Of a stretch of 64,000 nucleotides of DNA, positions 10,113 to 19,148 are shown piece by piece; position 1 is the stretch's first letter, and each line of letters starts with the position of its first letter. The stretch is from Leptotrichia wadei (lineage in GTDB: Bacteria; Fusobacteriota; Fusobacteriia; Fusobacteriales; Leptotrichiaceae). A program made the position numbers and the translations under genes. The stretch spans positions 930,001 through 994,000 of the forward strand of contig NZ_AP019829.2 in NCBI RefSeq assembly GCF_007990545.2. The letters run 5' to 3'. The notes beneath the pieces were generated by a model that saw only the letters and a list, made by a program, of their open reading frames with translations, was not told the origin of the DNA and searched no databases.

Positions 10113-10413
10113 ATTTAGTTTTAGTAAAAATTATAAAGAAATAAGAAAAAAAATAATTTTTAAAATTATTAATTTTTTTAGATTTGTTTTTAATACTAAA
10201 CCCCGTTTAAAAATGAGAATAAATTTTTAATAGAATTGTTCAATAGCTAATTTATAATCATTCAACTTTTTTATTTTTTATATTCGTAGGATTGCTCATT
10301 GTCGCAAATCCTACAACCTATGGCTAGTCTACGACATTTTTCTGCACTGACAAAAGACTCGCTATGCTCAAACAGTTTTGCCAGCACAGAAAAATGCTCC
10401 GACGGATTAGTTC
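10113..10413. other. Non-coding gap with two hairpins and a repeat end
   Basis: No credible gene. The part 10281-10400 is visibly less AT-rich than its surroundings and contains two stems: GTAGGATT (10286-10293) with AATCCTAC (10307-10314), and CATTTTTCTG (10335-10344) with CAGAAAAATG (10387-10396). At 10193 there is a left end (ATACTAAACCCCGTTTAAAA) of the ~120 bp repeat described at 10414. The structured part could be a small RNA or the decayed core of a larger mobile element; the sequence does not decide. Confidence 0.45.
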
Positions 10414-10530
10414 ATACTAAACTCTGTTTAAAAAATAAAAATTATATCTTAAATTACTTGAAAATATTAGGTTTATATCCTTTATTAGAAAAATTTGTAA
10501 TAAATTCGTTATTTAAATGGGGTTTAGTAT
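10414..10530. repeat. MITE-like inverted-repeat element, copy 1
   Basis: A 117 bp unit starting ATACTAAACTCTGTTTAAAA and ending with TTTAAATGGGGTTTAGTAT, the imperfect reverse complement of the start. It shares ends and length with the copy at 11079-11198. No coding capacity. Its right end overlaps the last two codons and stop of the acetyltransferase gene at 10524. Confidence 0.65.
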
Positions 10531-11000
10531 AAAATCTCTTCAAAAACATATTTCTGAACTTTCATTCCCAATCTTTCATAAAATTTTACCGCTCCAGCAT
10601 TATCAGCCCAAGCATCCAATGTCAAATTATAACATCCTTCCTTTTTTGCAAAATCCAAAGCAAAATCGTATAATTTCTTTCCAATGTTTTGCCCACGAGT
10701 ATTTTCATCAACACAAAGATCATCAATAAATAATGTTTTTATATCAGTTAGGACGTTGTGATTTGTTTGTTGCTTGAAAATACAGAAAACATAGCCAATT
10801 ACGTTATCATTTTCATCTGTTGCTACGAATATCGGTTTGTTAGGATCATTTAACATTTCTGTAAGTTCCTGAGCATTATATTTTTTGCCAGTTGCATTGA
10901 AAATATCTGGGCGGTTTTTGTGATGAACTAATAAAATTTGTTCTAGCAGATTTTCTATTTTTGGAATGTCTTTTTCTTGGGCTGGTCTAATTTCCTTCAT
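10524..11000 (-). CDS. GNAT family N-acetyltransferase
   Basis: The 158-residue protein has the GNAT core: DDLCVDENTRGQNIGKKL (acetyl-CoA-binding motif A, with the R/Q-x-x-G-x-G/A loop) and the C-terminal WADNAGAVKFYERLGM segment. It transfers an acetyl group from acetyl-CoA to an amine; the acceptor is unknown. The gene is flanked on both sides by ~120 bp inverted-repeat elements, and its stop codon lies inside one of them, so the original C-terminus may have been altered. Confidence 0.85.
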   Translation of the reverse strand: MKEIRPAQEKDIPKIENLLEQILLVHHKNRPDIFNATGKKYNAQELTEMLNDPNKPIFVATDENDNVIGYVFCIFKQQTNHNVLTDIKTLFIDDLCVDENTRGQNIGKKLYDFALDFAKKEGCYNLTLDAWADNAGAVKFYERLGMKVQKYVFEEILY

Positions 11001-11078
11001 TGTATAAATTTTCCTTTCTATAGTATTATCAAATAAGTTTTTTGTTATAAATGAATAATTTTTTGAAATTTTTATCTA

Positions 11079-11198
11079 ATACTAAATCCCATTTAAAAAA
11101 TAGAAATTATATTTTATTTATTTTTTTGTGGCAAAGGAACAAGACCTCTTGTTAAATAGAATTTATAATAAATCTATCCTTCTAATGGGAAATAGTAT
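11079..11198. repeat. MITE-like inverted-repeat element, copy 2
   Basis: A 120 bp unit from ATACTAAATCCCATTTAAAA to TTCTAATGGGAAATAGTAT. The ends are imperfect inverted repeats and match those of copy 1 (10414-10530) and the half-copies near 34919-34990. The centre differs and contains a small AACAAG/CTTGTT hairpin. It stops nine bases before the argH stop codon. Confidence 0.65.
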
Positions 11199-11206
11199 AA
11201 AATTAA

Positions 11207-12586
11207 CTAAAGAGCTTGTAAAAATTTTTTTCCATTTTCAATTTGCATTTCCACATTTTTTATTGAAGTTCCACCAAAGGAATTTCTTTTATTTACACAA
11301 TTTTCAATTGTGATTTCAGAAAGGATGTCATCTTTGAAAACATCTGAAAATTTATGAAATTCTTCAAGTTGCATATCATCAATTGCAATTTTCTTATCTT
11401 CACAGTAGGATACAATTTCTCCAACAATTTTATGAGCCTGTCTAAATGGAACATCGTGTTTTGCCAAATAATCGGCTACATCTGTTGCATTTAGAAAACC
11501 AGATTTCATTGAAGCGTAAATCTTTTCATTATTTACTGTAAGTGTGTTAAGCATTGAGTAAAAAATTTCAATTGATAGTTTAATATTGTCAATCGAGTCA
11601 AAAATTCCTTCTTTATCTTCTTGCATATCTTTATTATAGGCTAACGGAAGTGCCTTCATTGTAGTTAAAATTCCCATAAGATTTCCATAAATTCTGCCTG
11701 TTTTTCCTCTTACAAGCTCTGCAATGTCAGGATTCTTTTTCTGTGGCATAATTGAAGATCCAGTTGCAAAGGCATCATCAAGATTTATAAAGGAAAATTC
11801 AGAAGAGCACCAGATAATAATTTCTTCTGAAAATCTTGACAAGTGCATTGAAATTACAGAAATAATCATCGCAAGTTCAATTATAAAATCTCTGTCGCTT
11901 ACAGAATCTAAGCTATTTTCAGTTGGTTTTGAAAATCCAAGCTCTTTTGCAACAAAATGTCTGTCTAAGTCAAAAGTAGTTCCAGCCAAAGCTCCTGCTC
12001 CAAGTGGCATTTCATCACTTCTTTCTAAAAAGTCTTTAATTCGAGAAATATCTCTTTTAAACATTTGAAAATAAGCCATCAAATGATGAGAGAACAAAAT
12101 AGGCTGAGCCCTTTGTAAATGCGTGTATCCTGGAATAATAACATTTTTATATTTTTCAGAAAGTTCTAACAGAACATTTTCCATTTTTACAAGCAATTTT
12201 GAAATTTCATGAGCTTCTTTTCGCACATACATACGCACGTCAAGAGCTACTTGATCGTTACGGCTTCTAGCAGTATGCAGTTTTCCAGCGATAGACCCAA
12301 TAATTTGAGTCAATCTCTTTTCAATCGACATGTGAATGTCTTCATCTTCAATTTTAAATTCAAATTTTCCGCTTTGAATCTCTTCTTTTATTTGAAGCAG
12401 CCCATTTTCAATTTTTTTTTGCTCACTTTCTGCAATAATCCCTTGCTTAGCAAGCATTCTGCTGTGTGCAATACTCCCAGTAATATCTTCTTCATACATT
12501 CTTTTATCAAAAGTTATAGACGCATTAAATTTTTCTAATAATTTATTAGTTTCCTTATGAAACCGTCCTTCCCACATTTTTTTCAT
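11207..12586 (-). CDS. argH: Argininosuccinate lyase
   Basis: It splits argininosuccinate to arginine and fumarate. Family motifs are intact: TARSRNDQ (105-112), PGYTHLQRAQP (152-162, with the conserved His) and the signature GSSIMPQKKN (276-285) carrying the catalytic serine. The 459-residue length is typical. ATG 12586 has AAAGGA upstream at a slightly long spacing. No argG or other arginine genes are adjacent; carAB at 5.8-10.1 kb supplies carbamoyl phosphate for the same pathway. Confidence 0.95.
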   Translation of the reverse strand: MKKMWEGRFHKETNKLLEKFNASITFDKRMYEEDITGSIAHSRMLAKQGIIAESEQKKIENGLLQIKEEIQSGKFEFKIEDEDIHMSIEKRLTQIIGSIAGKLHTARSRNDQVALDVRMYVRKEAHEISKLLVKMENVLLELSEKYKNVIIPGYTHLQRAQPILFSHHLMAYFQMFKRDISRIKDFLERSDEMPLGAGALAGTTFDLDRHFVAKELGFSKPTENSLDSVSDRDFIIELAMIISVISMHLSRFSEEIIIWCSSEFSFINLDDAFATGSSIMPQKKNPDIAELVRGKTGRIYGNLMGILTTMKALPLAYNKDMQEDKEGIFDSIDNIKLSIEIFYSMLNTLTVNNEKIYASMKSGFLNATDVADYLAKHDVPFRQAHKIVGEIVSYCEDKKIAIDDMQLEEFHKFSDVFKDDILSEITIENCVNKRNSFGGTSIKNVEMQIENGKKFLQAL

Positions 12587-12695
12587 ATTTTATTTTTTCC
12601 TTTCCAAAGTGTTATTTTTACTAATATTATAACAAAAAAGAAGAATATTTAAAAGCCTAAAAAAATAAATTTAAATAATTAAAAAATATAAGTTT

Positions 12696-12723
12696 TTGTT
12701 TTATTATACAGATATGATATAAT
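12696..12723 (+). promoter_or_regulatory. Promoter of the AAA/PD-(D/E)XK gene
   Basis: TTGTTT (12696-12701), 16-base spacer, TATAAT (12718-12723), 30 bases upstream of the ATG, followed by GGGAGG. Confidence 0.6.
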
Positions 12724-12753
12724 TGTATAAAGAAAAAAGGGAGGAAATCAAAT

Positions 12754-14454
12754 ATGAGAAGTAATAAGAAAGTAAAATTACCAGTTGGAATATCTGATTT
12801 CAAGGATGTCATTGAAAATAATTACTATTATTTTGATAAGACAAAATTTATAGAAAATATTTTGGAAGATGGTTCTAAAGTTAAATTATTTACTCGCCCA
12901 AGAAGATTCGGAAAGACATTAAATATTTCAATGTTAAAATATTTTTTTAATGTTAAAAATAAATATGAAAATAAAAAGTTATTTGAAAATTTAGAAATTT
13001 CTAAAAGTGAATATTTTGAAAAACAGGGGAATTATCCAGTAATTTCTATCTCATTTAGAAATTATGACGAAGAAAACTGGGATGATGGGCTTAAAACTAT
13101 TAAGGGAATATTAAAAAGGGTATATTCTGAATATAAATTTTTGACTGAAAAAATGGATGATATTGAAATAGAAGAATTTAATTCTGTGCGAAGGGGATTA
13201 GATTCAGTAGAATGGGAGGCATCGCTTATCAATTTGTCAAAATATTTATATGAATATTATGGGAAAAAAGTTGTGGTGTTAATAGATGAATATGATCAGC
13301 CAATAATAGATTCTTATGTAAAAGGTTATTATGACAAAGCTATCAGTTTTTTTAAAAGTTTTTATGGATTAGTTTTAAAAGATAATGAATACTTAGAGAT
13401 GGGAGTTATGACGGGGATATTAAGAGTTGCAAAAGAGAATATTTTTTCGGGATTGAATAATTTAGAAGTTCACACAATTTTGGATAGTGAATTTACAGAA
13501 TATTTTGGAGTTATGGAAAATGAAGTAGAGAATTCTCTTAAAGATTTTGAGCTGGAATATGAATTGGATGATGTTCAAAAGTGGTATAATGGATATTTAT
13601 TTGGCAACAGAAAAGTTTATAATCCTTGGTCGATTATTAATTTTTTAAAAAGAGGAAAATTGAAGCCCTATTGGGTGAATACAAGTGGAAATGGACTTAT
13701 AAAGTTGTATTTACAAAAATTAAAAAATGAAATTTTTGAAGATTTTTCAAAACTTTTAAATAAGGAAAGTATTTTCAAACGAATTAATGATAATATGACT
13801 TTTGGAAATTTGGAAGCTAATTTTGAAAAGAATATTTGGAATTTGTTTTTTCATAGTGGATATTTAACTTTGGCAGAAGAATACGAGGAAAATAAAGAAG
13901 AAACATATTTGAAAATTCCAAATGAGGAAATCTTAAAAATGTTCTCTGAAATGTTTATTGAAATATATTTTGAAAATTATGAAAATTTTTGGTCTTTGAC
14001 TAATGCATTAAAAAAAGGAGATATTGATAAATTTAAATTAGAGTTGAATAAAGTTTTGTTAGAAAATGCTGGAGTTTTTGATGTTAATGGAAATTATAAA
14101 GAGCAATTTTATCACGGACTTATGCTTGGATTAGTTTTAATGTTGAAAAATGAGTATGAAATCGTATCGAATGGTTTTGCTGGAAAAGGACGATATGATT
14201 TGCTTTTGAAGCCTAAGAATATTTTGAAAGGAAAAGAAGGAATTATTATCGAATTAAAAGCTTTAAATATGGCAAAAAAATTAGACAAAGATAAAATTAA
14301 AGCAAAACTTGAAAATGAATGTGAAATTGCATTGAATCAAATTGATGAGAAAGAATATGGCTCTATTTTGAAAAATGCTGGGATCGAGAGAATGTTGAAA
14401 ATTGGGATTGCATTTTTAGGAAAAGAATTTGAGATAAAATTTACAAGAGAATGA
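12754..14454 (+). CDS. AAA-ATPase-like / PD-(D/E)XK nuclease-like protein, copy 1
   Basis: The 566-residue protein has an N-terminal AAA-ATPase-like domain: RPRRFGKT (48-55) is the variant Walker A and VVLIDEYD (174-181) the Walker B. The C-terminus has a nuclease-like core, GRYDLLL ... GIIIELKA near 485-500, fitting D-(x)n-ExK. This two-domain architecture (Pfam AAA-ATPase_like plus PDDEXK_9) is abundant in Bacteroidetes, Clostridia and Fusobacteria and has no established function. A close paralogue lies at 45215-46918. It has its own promoter and no obvious partner gene. Confidence 0.85.
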   Translation: MRSNKKVKLPVGISDFKDVIENNYYYFDKTKFIENILEDGSKVKLFTRPRRFGKTLNISMLKYFFNVKNKYENKKLFENLEISKSEYFEKQGNYPVISISFRNYDEENWDDGLKTIKGILKRVYSEYKFLTEKMDDIEIEEFNSVRRGLDSVEWEASLINLSKYLYEYYGKKVVVLIDEYDQPIIDSYVKGYYDKAISFFKSFYGLVLKDNEYLEMGVMTGILRVAKENIFSGLNNLEVHTILDSEFTEYFGVMENEVENSLKDFELEYELDDVQKWYNGYLFGNRKVYNPWSIINFLKRGKLKPYWVNTSGNGLIKLYLQKLKNEIFEDFSKLLNKESIFKRINDNMTFGNLEANFEKNIWNLFFHSGYLTLAEEYEENKEETYLKIPNEEILKMFSEMFIEIYFENYENFWSLTNALKKGDIDKFKLELNKVLLENAGVFDVNGNYKEQFYHGLMLGLVLMLKNEYEIVSNGFAGKGRYDLLLKPKNILKGKEGIIIELKALNMAKKLDKDKIKAKLENECEIALNQIDEKEYGSILKNAGIERMLKIGIAFLGKEFEIKFTRE

Positions 14455-14648
14455 ATTTATTAGAATTGTTCGTTAGAATTTGATAAAACAAATATTCTGA
14501 AGCTTAAATAAAAAAAATTAGGTTATCAGACAGGGGTTAATATATAAATAAAAAAATAAAAAAGAATAAATTTGGGAAAATATCTTTTAAAATTTTTGGA
14601 AAAAGGGTATACTATATTTGTATTTAATTTTTTGAAAGGAAGAATAAA

Positions 14649-16478
14649 ATGGGAAAAAATAAGATAGAAAAAAAAGAATTGAAAAGAGATAATGTAGGAC
14701 AAGAATACAAATGGAATTTATCTGATATTTATGAAAATTATTCAGCTTGGGAGAAGGATTTTGAGAAAGTTAGTGAGCTGAAAAAAGAATTGGCTGGATT
14801 TAAAGGGCAATTTGGGAATGAAGGAAAGTTATTGGAGTTTTTTCAGAAGCAGGAGGAAATGGATAAGATTTCTTATAAATTGTATCGGTATCCTCAGCTT
14901 GCGAGGGATTTGAACTCGTCGGATAAGGAGGCTGTGGAGCATTTGCAGAAGGTGCAGTTTTTATTTGCAGAGATTTCTACTGAATTGTCCTGGGTAAATT
15001 CGGAACTGGTTGATAATCGTGAGAATATTGAAAAATGGATTGAAAAAAAAGAATTTGATGATTATAGATTTGGACTGAAAAATTTGTTTAGATTGCAAAA
15101 GCATATTCTTGAGGAAAAGGAAAGCAAACTGCTGTCGTATTACAGCTCATTCTTTTCAGCACCGAGAAGCATTTATTCGGAAGTTACGGTTACGGATGTG
15201 GAATGGCCTCAAGTTACACTTAGTTCGGGAGAAAAGGTGGATGTAACGCCTGCCAATTATTCTAAAATTTTGTCTACAAATAGAAATCAGGAAGACAGAA
15301 AACTGATGTTTCAGACGTTTTATACAATTTATGAAAAGAAAAAAAATACAATTGCTGCAATTTATAACTCAATTTTGCAAAAAGGAATTGCTTCAAAGAA
15401 AGCCTACAATTACGATTCATTTTTGTTAAGCCATCTGGAAAGTGACAATATTCCAGAAGAAATTTACTTAAATCTTGTCAATACAGCGAAAAATAATACA
15501 AAACCATTGCAAAGATATTTAAAATTGAGAAAGAAAATTTTAGGACTTGAAAAATATTATAACTTTGACGGCTCAATTAATCTAATAGAATTTGACAAGG
15601 AATACGAATATGATGATGCGAAAGAAATAGTGCTAAATTCAGTTGCTCCGCTTGGAAAAGATTACGTAGAAAAAATGAAAAAAGCGATTTCAGAAGGCTG
15701 GCTGGATGTATTTGAGGCAAAAGGGAAAAGAACAGGAGCATATTCTGCAGGAGTTTACGGAGTTCACCCATATATGCTTCTGAATTATAACAAGACTTTA
15801 GACAGCGTATTTACATTGGCACACGAACTGGGACATACCTTGCACACTCTTTATTCAGATGAAAATCAGCCTTTCTTGATGGCAGACTACACAATTTTCG
15901 TAGCGGAAGTGGCTTCTACATTTAATGAAAGACTACTGCTTGACTATATGCTGGAAAATACCAATGATCCAAAAGAAAGAATTGCACTATTGGAGCAGGA
16001 AATTGGAAATATTGTTGGAACATTCTATTTTCAGGCATTGCTAGCAGATTATGAATATCAGGCACACAAGCTGGCAGAAGCTGGAGAACCAATTACAGCG
16101 GAAGTTTTGAGCAAAATTATGGAAGACTTGTTTGACAAATATTACGGCGACATAATTGAAAAAGATGATTTAATCTATATTTTCTGGGCAAGAGTTCCAC
16201 ACTTTTTCAACTCGCCATTTTACGTGTATCAATACGCAACTTGCTTTGCCTCATCAGCGATTTTATATGAAAAAATGATAAATTCAAGTGATGAAAACGA
16301 GAAAAAACAAACACTAGACAAATACATTCAATTATTAAGCTCAGGAGGAAATGACTTCCCAATGGAACAGCTTAAAAAGGCAGGAGTTGACTTGTCAAAA
16401 ATTGAAACGATTAAGGCTGTGGCGAAACAGTTTAATTTGCTGTTAGATAAATTGGAAGTGGAAATTGGGAAGTTGTAG
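14649..16478 (+). CDS. pepF: Oligoendopeptidase F (M3B metallopeptidase)
   Basis: The 609-residue cytosolic peptidase has the zinc motif HELGH at 392-396 followed by a downstream glutamate in the EVAST segment. N-terminal half YKWNLSDIYENYSAWEKD is typical of the PepF/M3B family. It degrades short peptides of about 7-20 residues. TATACT near 14608 may be the -10 element. An insertion sequence region begins right behind the stop codon. Confidence 0.93.
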   Translation: MGKNKIEKKELKRDNVGQEYKWNLSDIYENYSAWEKDFEKVSELKKELAGFKGQFGNEGKLLEFFQKQEEMDKISYKLYRYPQLARDLNSSDKEAVEHLQKVQFLFAEISTELSWVNSELVDNRENIEKWIEKKEFDDYRFGLKNLFRLQKHILEEKESKLLSYYSSFFSAPRSIYSEVTVTDVEWPQVTLSSGEKVDVTPANYSKILSTNRNQEDRKLMFQTFYTIYEKKKNTIAAIYNSILQKGIASKKAYNYDSFLLSHLESDNIPEEIYLNLVNTAKNNTKPLQRYLKLRKKILGLEKYYNFDGSINLIEFDKEYEYDDAKEIVLNSVAPLGKDYVEKMKKAISEGWLDVFEAKGKRTGAYSAGVYGVHPYMLLNYNKTLDSVFTLAHELGHTLHTLYSDENQPFLMADYTIFVAEVASTFNERLLLDYMLENTNDPKERIALLEQEIGNIVGTFYFQALLADYEYQAHKLAEAGEPITAEVLSKIMEDLFDKYYGDIIEKDDLIYIFWARVPHFFNSPFYVYQYATCFASSAILYEKMINSSDENEKKQTLDKYIQLLSSGGNDFPMEQLKKAGVDLSKIETIKAVAKQFNLLLDKLEVEIGKL

Positions 16479-16661
16479 AAAGATATTGAAATATCACGAC
16501 AAACGCATGAAGATTAGATTAAATTTTTAACAAAAGATAGTAAGAAGTCTCCGGCTTCTACAAGCGGGAGATGAATTGCTTTTTTTGTAAAAAAAATTGA
16601 AAAAAGGATATATTTATGATATAATTTATTCAGTGAAATAATATAAAAGTAGGTAATAATA

Positions 16662-17060
16662 ATGTCATATAATAGTAATTATCATTCAGTATTTGATATA
16701 AATTATCATATGATTTTTTGTATAAAGTATCGAAGAGAAGTCATTAATGATGAAATTTCTAACAGATTGAAAGAGATTTTTGAAAAAATATGTCCGAAGT
16801 ATAATATTGTTCTTAAAGAATGGGAACATGATGTTGATCATATTCATATGTTGATTAATGCTATGCCTAATACTGAACTTTCTAAGTTTGTAAATACTTA
16901 CAAAAGTGCTTCCAGCAGGTTGATAAAAAAAGAATTTCCTGAAATAAGGGGAAGATTGTGGAAAGAATATTTTTGGAGTAGAAGTTACTTAGTTGTAAGT
17001 GTCGGAGGTGCACCGTTAGAAATAATTAAAAAATATATTCAAAATCAAAAGGAGGTGTAA
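16662..17060 (+). CDS. tnpA: IS200/IS605 transposase TnpA (Y1 HUH)
   Basis: The 132-residue protein has the HUH motif His60-Ile-His62 and the C-terminal catalytic tyrosine Tyr125 in KKYIQNQ. It works as a dimer on single-stranded DNA, cutting and rejoining at the hairpin ends. All catalytic residues are present, so the element could be active. tnpB starts four bases downstream. Confidence 0.93.
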   Translation: MSYNSNYHSVFDINYHMIFCIKYRREVINDEISNRLKEIFEKICPKYNIVLKEWEHDVDHIHMLINAMPNTELSKFVNTYKSASSRLIKKEFPEIRGRLWKEYFWSRSYLVVSVGGAPLEIIKKYIQNQKEV

Positions 17061-17064
17061 TTTT

Positions 17065-18162
17065 ATGAAATATAATTTGGCATTCAGATACAGAATTTAT
17101 CCAAATAAAGAGCAGGAATTATTGATAAACAAGACTTTTGGATGTGTTCGTTTTATTTACAATACAATTTTGTATACTGCGAATAAAATTTATGAAGAAA
17201 CTGGAAAAAATAAAATAATTACACCTGCTAGTTTGAAAAGTGAAAACCAATTTTTGAAAGAAGTTGACAGTCTGGCACTTTCAAATGCTCAATTAAATGT
17301 AAGACGATCGTTTACGAATTTCTTTCAAAAGAGGGCAAAATTTCCAAGGTTCAAATCTAAAAAGAATAATATTAAAAGTTACACGACAAATTGTGTGAAT
17401 AATTCAATACGAATTGAGGAAAACAAATATTTAGTTTTGCCAAAATTGAAAAAAGTAAAATTGAAATATCATAGAGAAATACCAAAGGATTATAAAATAA
17501 AGTCGGTAACACTAACAAACAGTAATGGAAATTACTATGTTTCTATTTTGACAGAATTTGAAAAAGAAATTCAAAAAATACCAAGTTGCAATAAAGTAAT
17601 TGGGCTTGATTTTTCAATGTCTGAATTATTTGTCAGTTCTGAAAACCAAAGGGCTGATTATCCAAAATATTTTAGGATGTTGGAGAAAAAATTGAAGAAA
17701 TTACAGAAATTATTGTCAAGAAAAGTGAAATTTTCTAAAAATTGGTATAAACAAAAAATGAAAATATCAAAATTACATGAGTATATCAAGAATTGTCGAA
17801 GAGATTTTTTGCATAAATTATCGAAAAAATTGTCTGAAACATATAATGCTGTGGTTGTCGAGGATTTGAATATGAGAGGAATGAGCCAGGCATTAAATTT
17901 TGGGAAAAGTGTAGGAGATAATGGATGGGGAATATTTTTGAGGATGCTTGAGTATAAGTTGATGTTTTTAGGGAAACAATTTTTGAAGGTAGATAAATGG
18001 TTTCCGTCATCGAAGACTTGTAGTAAATGCGGAAATATTAAAGAGGAACTGAAATTATCAGAAAGAAGTTATAAATGTGAGTGCTGTGGAATTGAAATTG
18101 ATAGAGATTACAATGCGGCACTGAATATAAAAGACATTGGAAAATGGATGTTGGAATATTAG
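17065..18162 (+). CDS. tnpB: TnpB RNA-guided endonuclease
   Basis: The 365-residue protein has the RuvC-like catalytic triad intact: Asp182 (GLDFS), Glu266 (VVVEDLNM), Asp348 (DRDYNAA). The C4 zinc finger CxxC...CxxC is at 319-322 and 338-341. It is related to Cas12 and in characterised elements is guided by RNA from the element's right end to cut sites next to the target motif, aiding retention. An AGGAGG precedes the ATG. Confidence 0.93.
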   Translation: MKYNLAFRYRIYPNKEQELLINKTFGCVRFIYNTILYTANKIYEETGKNKIITPASLKSENQFLKEVDSLALSNAQLNVRRSFTNFFQKRAKFPRFKSKKNNIKSYTTNCVNNSIRIEENKYLVLPKLKKVKLKYHREIPKDYKIKSVTLTNSNGNYYVSILTEFEKEIQKIPSCNKVIGLDFSMSELFVSSENQRADYPKYFRMLEKKLKKLQKLLSRKVKFSKNWYKQKMKISKLHEYIKNCRRDFLHKLSKKLSETYNAVVVEDLNMRGMSQALNFGKSVGDNGWGIFLRMLEYKLMFLGKQFLKVDKWFPSSKTCSKCGNIKEELKLSERSYKCECCGIEIDRDYNAALNIKDIGKWMLEY

Positions 18163-18273
18163 GAAATAAAAAAACAGGGCAGGGACTGCCCGAAGAGCTT
18201 GGTAAATATATTTGGCTAGCAAAAGCAGATACTTCCCAAGAAGCTCCCGCTTCTAAAAGCGGGAGTAGTTCAC
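18163..18273 (+). ncRNA. Probable TnpB guide RNA (reRNA) scaffold
   Basis: Known TnpB systems make an RNA from the 3' end of tnpB and the right end. Here GGGCAG/CTGCCC (near 18177-18190) and the terminal CTCCCGCTTC/AAGCGGGAG hairpin lie between the tnpB stop and the right tip. The guide would be the bases after 18273. Its 5' end probably lies within tnpB. Confidence 0.55.
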
Positions 18274-18391
18274 TACTCGCAAACATAGAAAAAATAGCTA
18301 TAAAAAAAATTAACTAACAAAAAATTCAAAGGAGAACATAGATGAAGTTAATGCTCATATATGATTTGAATATCTTGAAAGAAAGGCTGAT

Positions 18392-18796
18392 GTGAACCGC
18401 ATGAATAAAAAAAAAGAATGCGAAGAGCTATGGGCAAAAAATAAATATTATGTATTAAGCAAATCGCATAAAGTGTACTTAGAAATAAGAAATTATTTGA
18501 AAGAAAAAGAAATTGATATTGTATTTATTAGTGAAAGAATACAAAAAGTAAGGGATATGAAAGAAAGTAAAAAAGATTTTAGTAATGCAATTCTTCATTT
18601 ATGGGGATATTTTAAAAAAAAGGCAACGAAGATTGAAAAACAAGGATTATTTAACATTCTGGAAGAATATATGGGAGGGAGAAATAATCAGAAATCGGTA
18701 ATTGAATATATCAATACTTTACTAAAGAAATATCCAAATAAATATTTACAAGAATCTACTTTATTAACAGGAGAAAAAGATGAGACTATGGCATGA
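18392..18796 (+). CDS. YbgA-like DUF1722 protein
   Basis: The 134-residue protein matches stand-alone clostridial DUF1722/YbgA proteins: LWAKNKYYVLSKS, LHLWGYFKK and KYPNKYLQES are characteristic. YbgA domains are found next to photolyase genes or fused to DUF523, but the biochemical role is unknown. GTG 18392 sits five bases after AAAGG; ATG 18401 is the alternative. It overlaps the next gene by 17 bases, implying translational coupling with a pyrimidine-dimer glycosylase-like protein. Confidence 0.78.
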   Translation: MNRMNKKKECEELWAKNKYYVLSKSHKVYLEIRNYLKEKEIDIVFISERIQKVRDMKESKKDFSNAILHLWGYFKKKATKIEKQGLFNILEEYMGGRNNQKSVIEYINTLLKKYPNKYLQESTLLTGEKDETMA

Positions 18797-19148
18797 ACAA
18801 ATTATTCATCTGTTGCCTAAAAACCAGCTTCTTGGTCAACATAGAGAATGTTGTGCGCTTAGGGGAAATGGATGGAAAAAGAAACATAAAACAGTAGATT
18901 ATGTATTTTTATATTCTCCATATTATTTATTTGTTTATCATTCATTGGTTATGGATGAAATGGAAAAAAGAGGGTATAAAGTTTCTAAAGAATGGAGAGA
19001 TAAGAATTATAGGGGAAAGAAAGCAGAAAATTATAATAATCTTGAAGAAAAAATTATAGATAGCCCAATTTACAAAGAACATGATAATGAATATTTAGTT
19101 GAGTGTATCGAAAATTTGCGAAAAAAAGGGATTAAATTGGAATTATAG
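18780..19148 (+). CDS. Pyrimidine-dimer DNA glycosylase-like protein (TIGR02328 type)
   Basis: The 122-residue protein starts MRLWHEQIIHLLPKNQLLGQ and contains HRECCALRGNGW, the conserved block of the T4 endonuclease V/Pyr_excise family (TIGR02328 branch). The family excises UV-induced pyrimidine dimers; activity of this branch is inferred. The stop codon at 19146 lies exactly where the ISAs1 transposase remnant begins in another frame, so the cassette abuts the broken transposase. Confidence 0.8.
   Translation: MRLWHEQIIHLLPKNQLLGQHRECCALRGNGWKKKHKTVDYVFLYSPYYLFVYHSLVMDEMEKRGYKVSKEWRDKNYRGKKAENYNNLEEKIIDSPIYKEHDNEYLVECIENLRKKGIKLEL

Larger units (their letters stand above)
16532..18273 (+). 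mobile_element. IS200/IS605-family element with tnpA and tnpB
   Basis: The left end has a subterminal hairpin near 16547-16573 (TCTCC...GGGAGA); the right end has the matching hairpin CTCCCGCTTC...AAGCGGGAG (18244-18265). The element carries both an HUH transposase and TnpB. Suggested ends: left cleavage after TTAAC (16527-16531), right end at TTCAC (18269-18273), by analogy with IS608 and ISDra2. Exact ends would need an empty-site comparison. Confidence 0.8.

Noticed and set aside
18341-18394. Short frame ATGAAGTTAATGC... just before the YbgA-like gene
   Set aside because: Has GGAGA upstream but only 17 codons and no recognisable product; could be a leader peptide or a remnant, not supportable.
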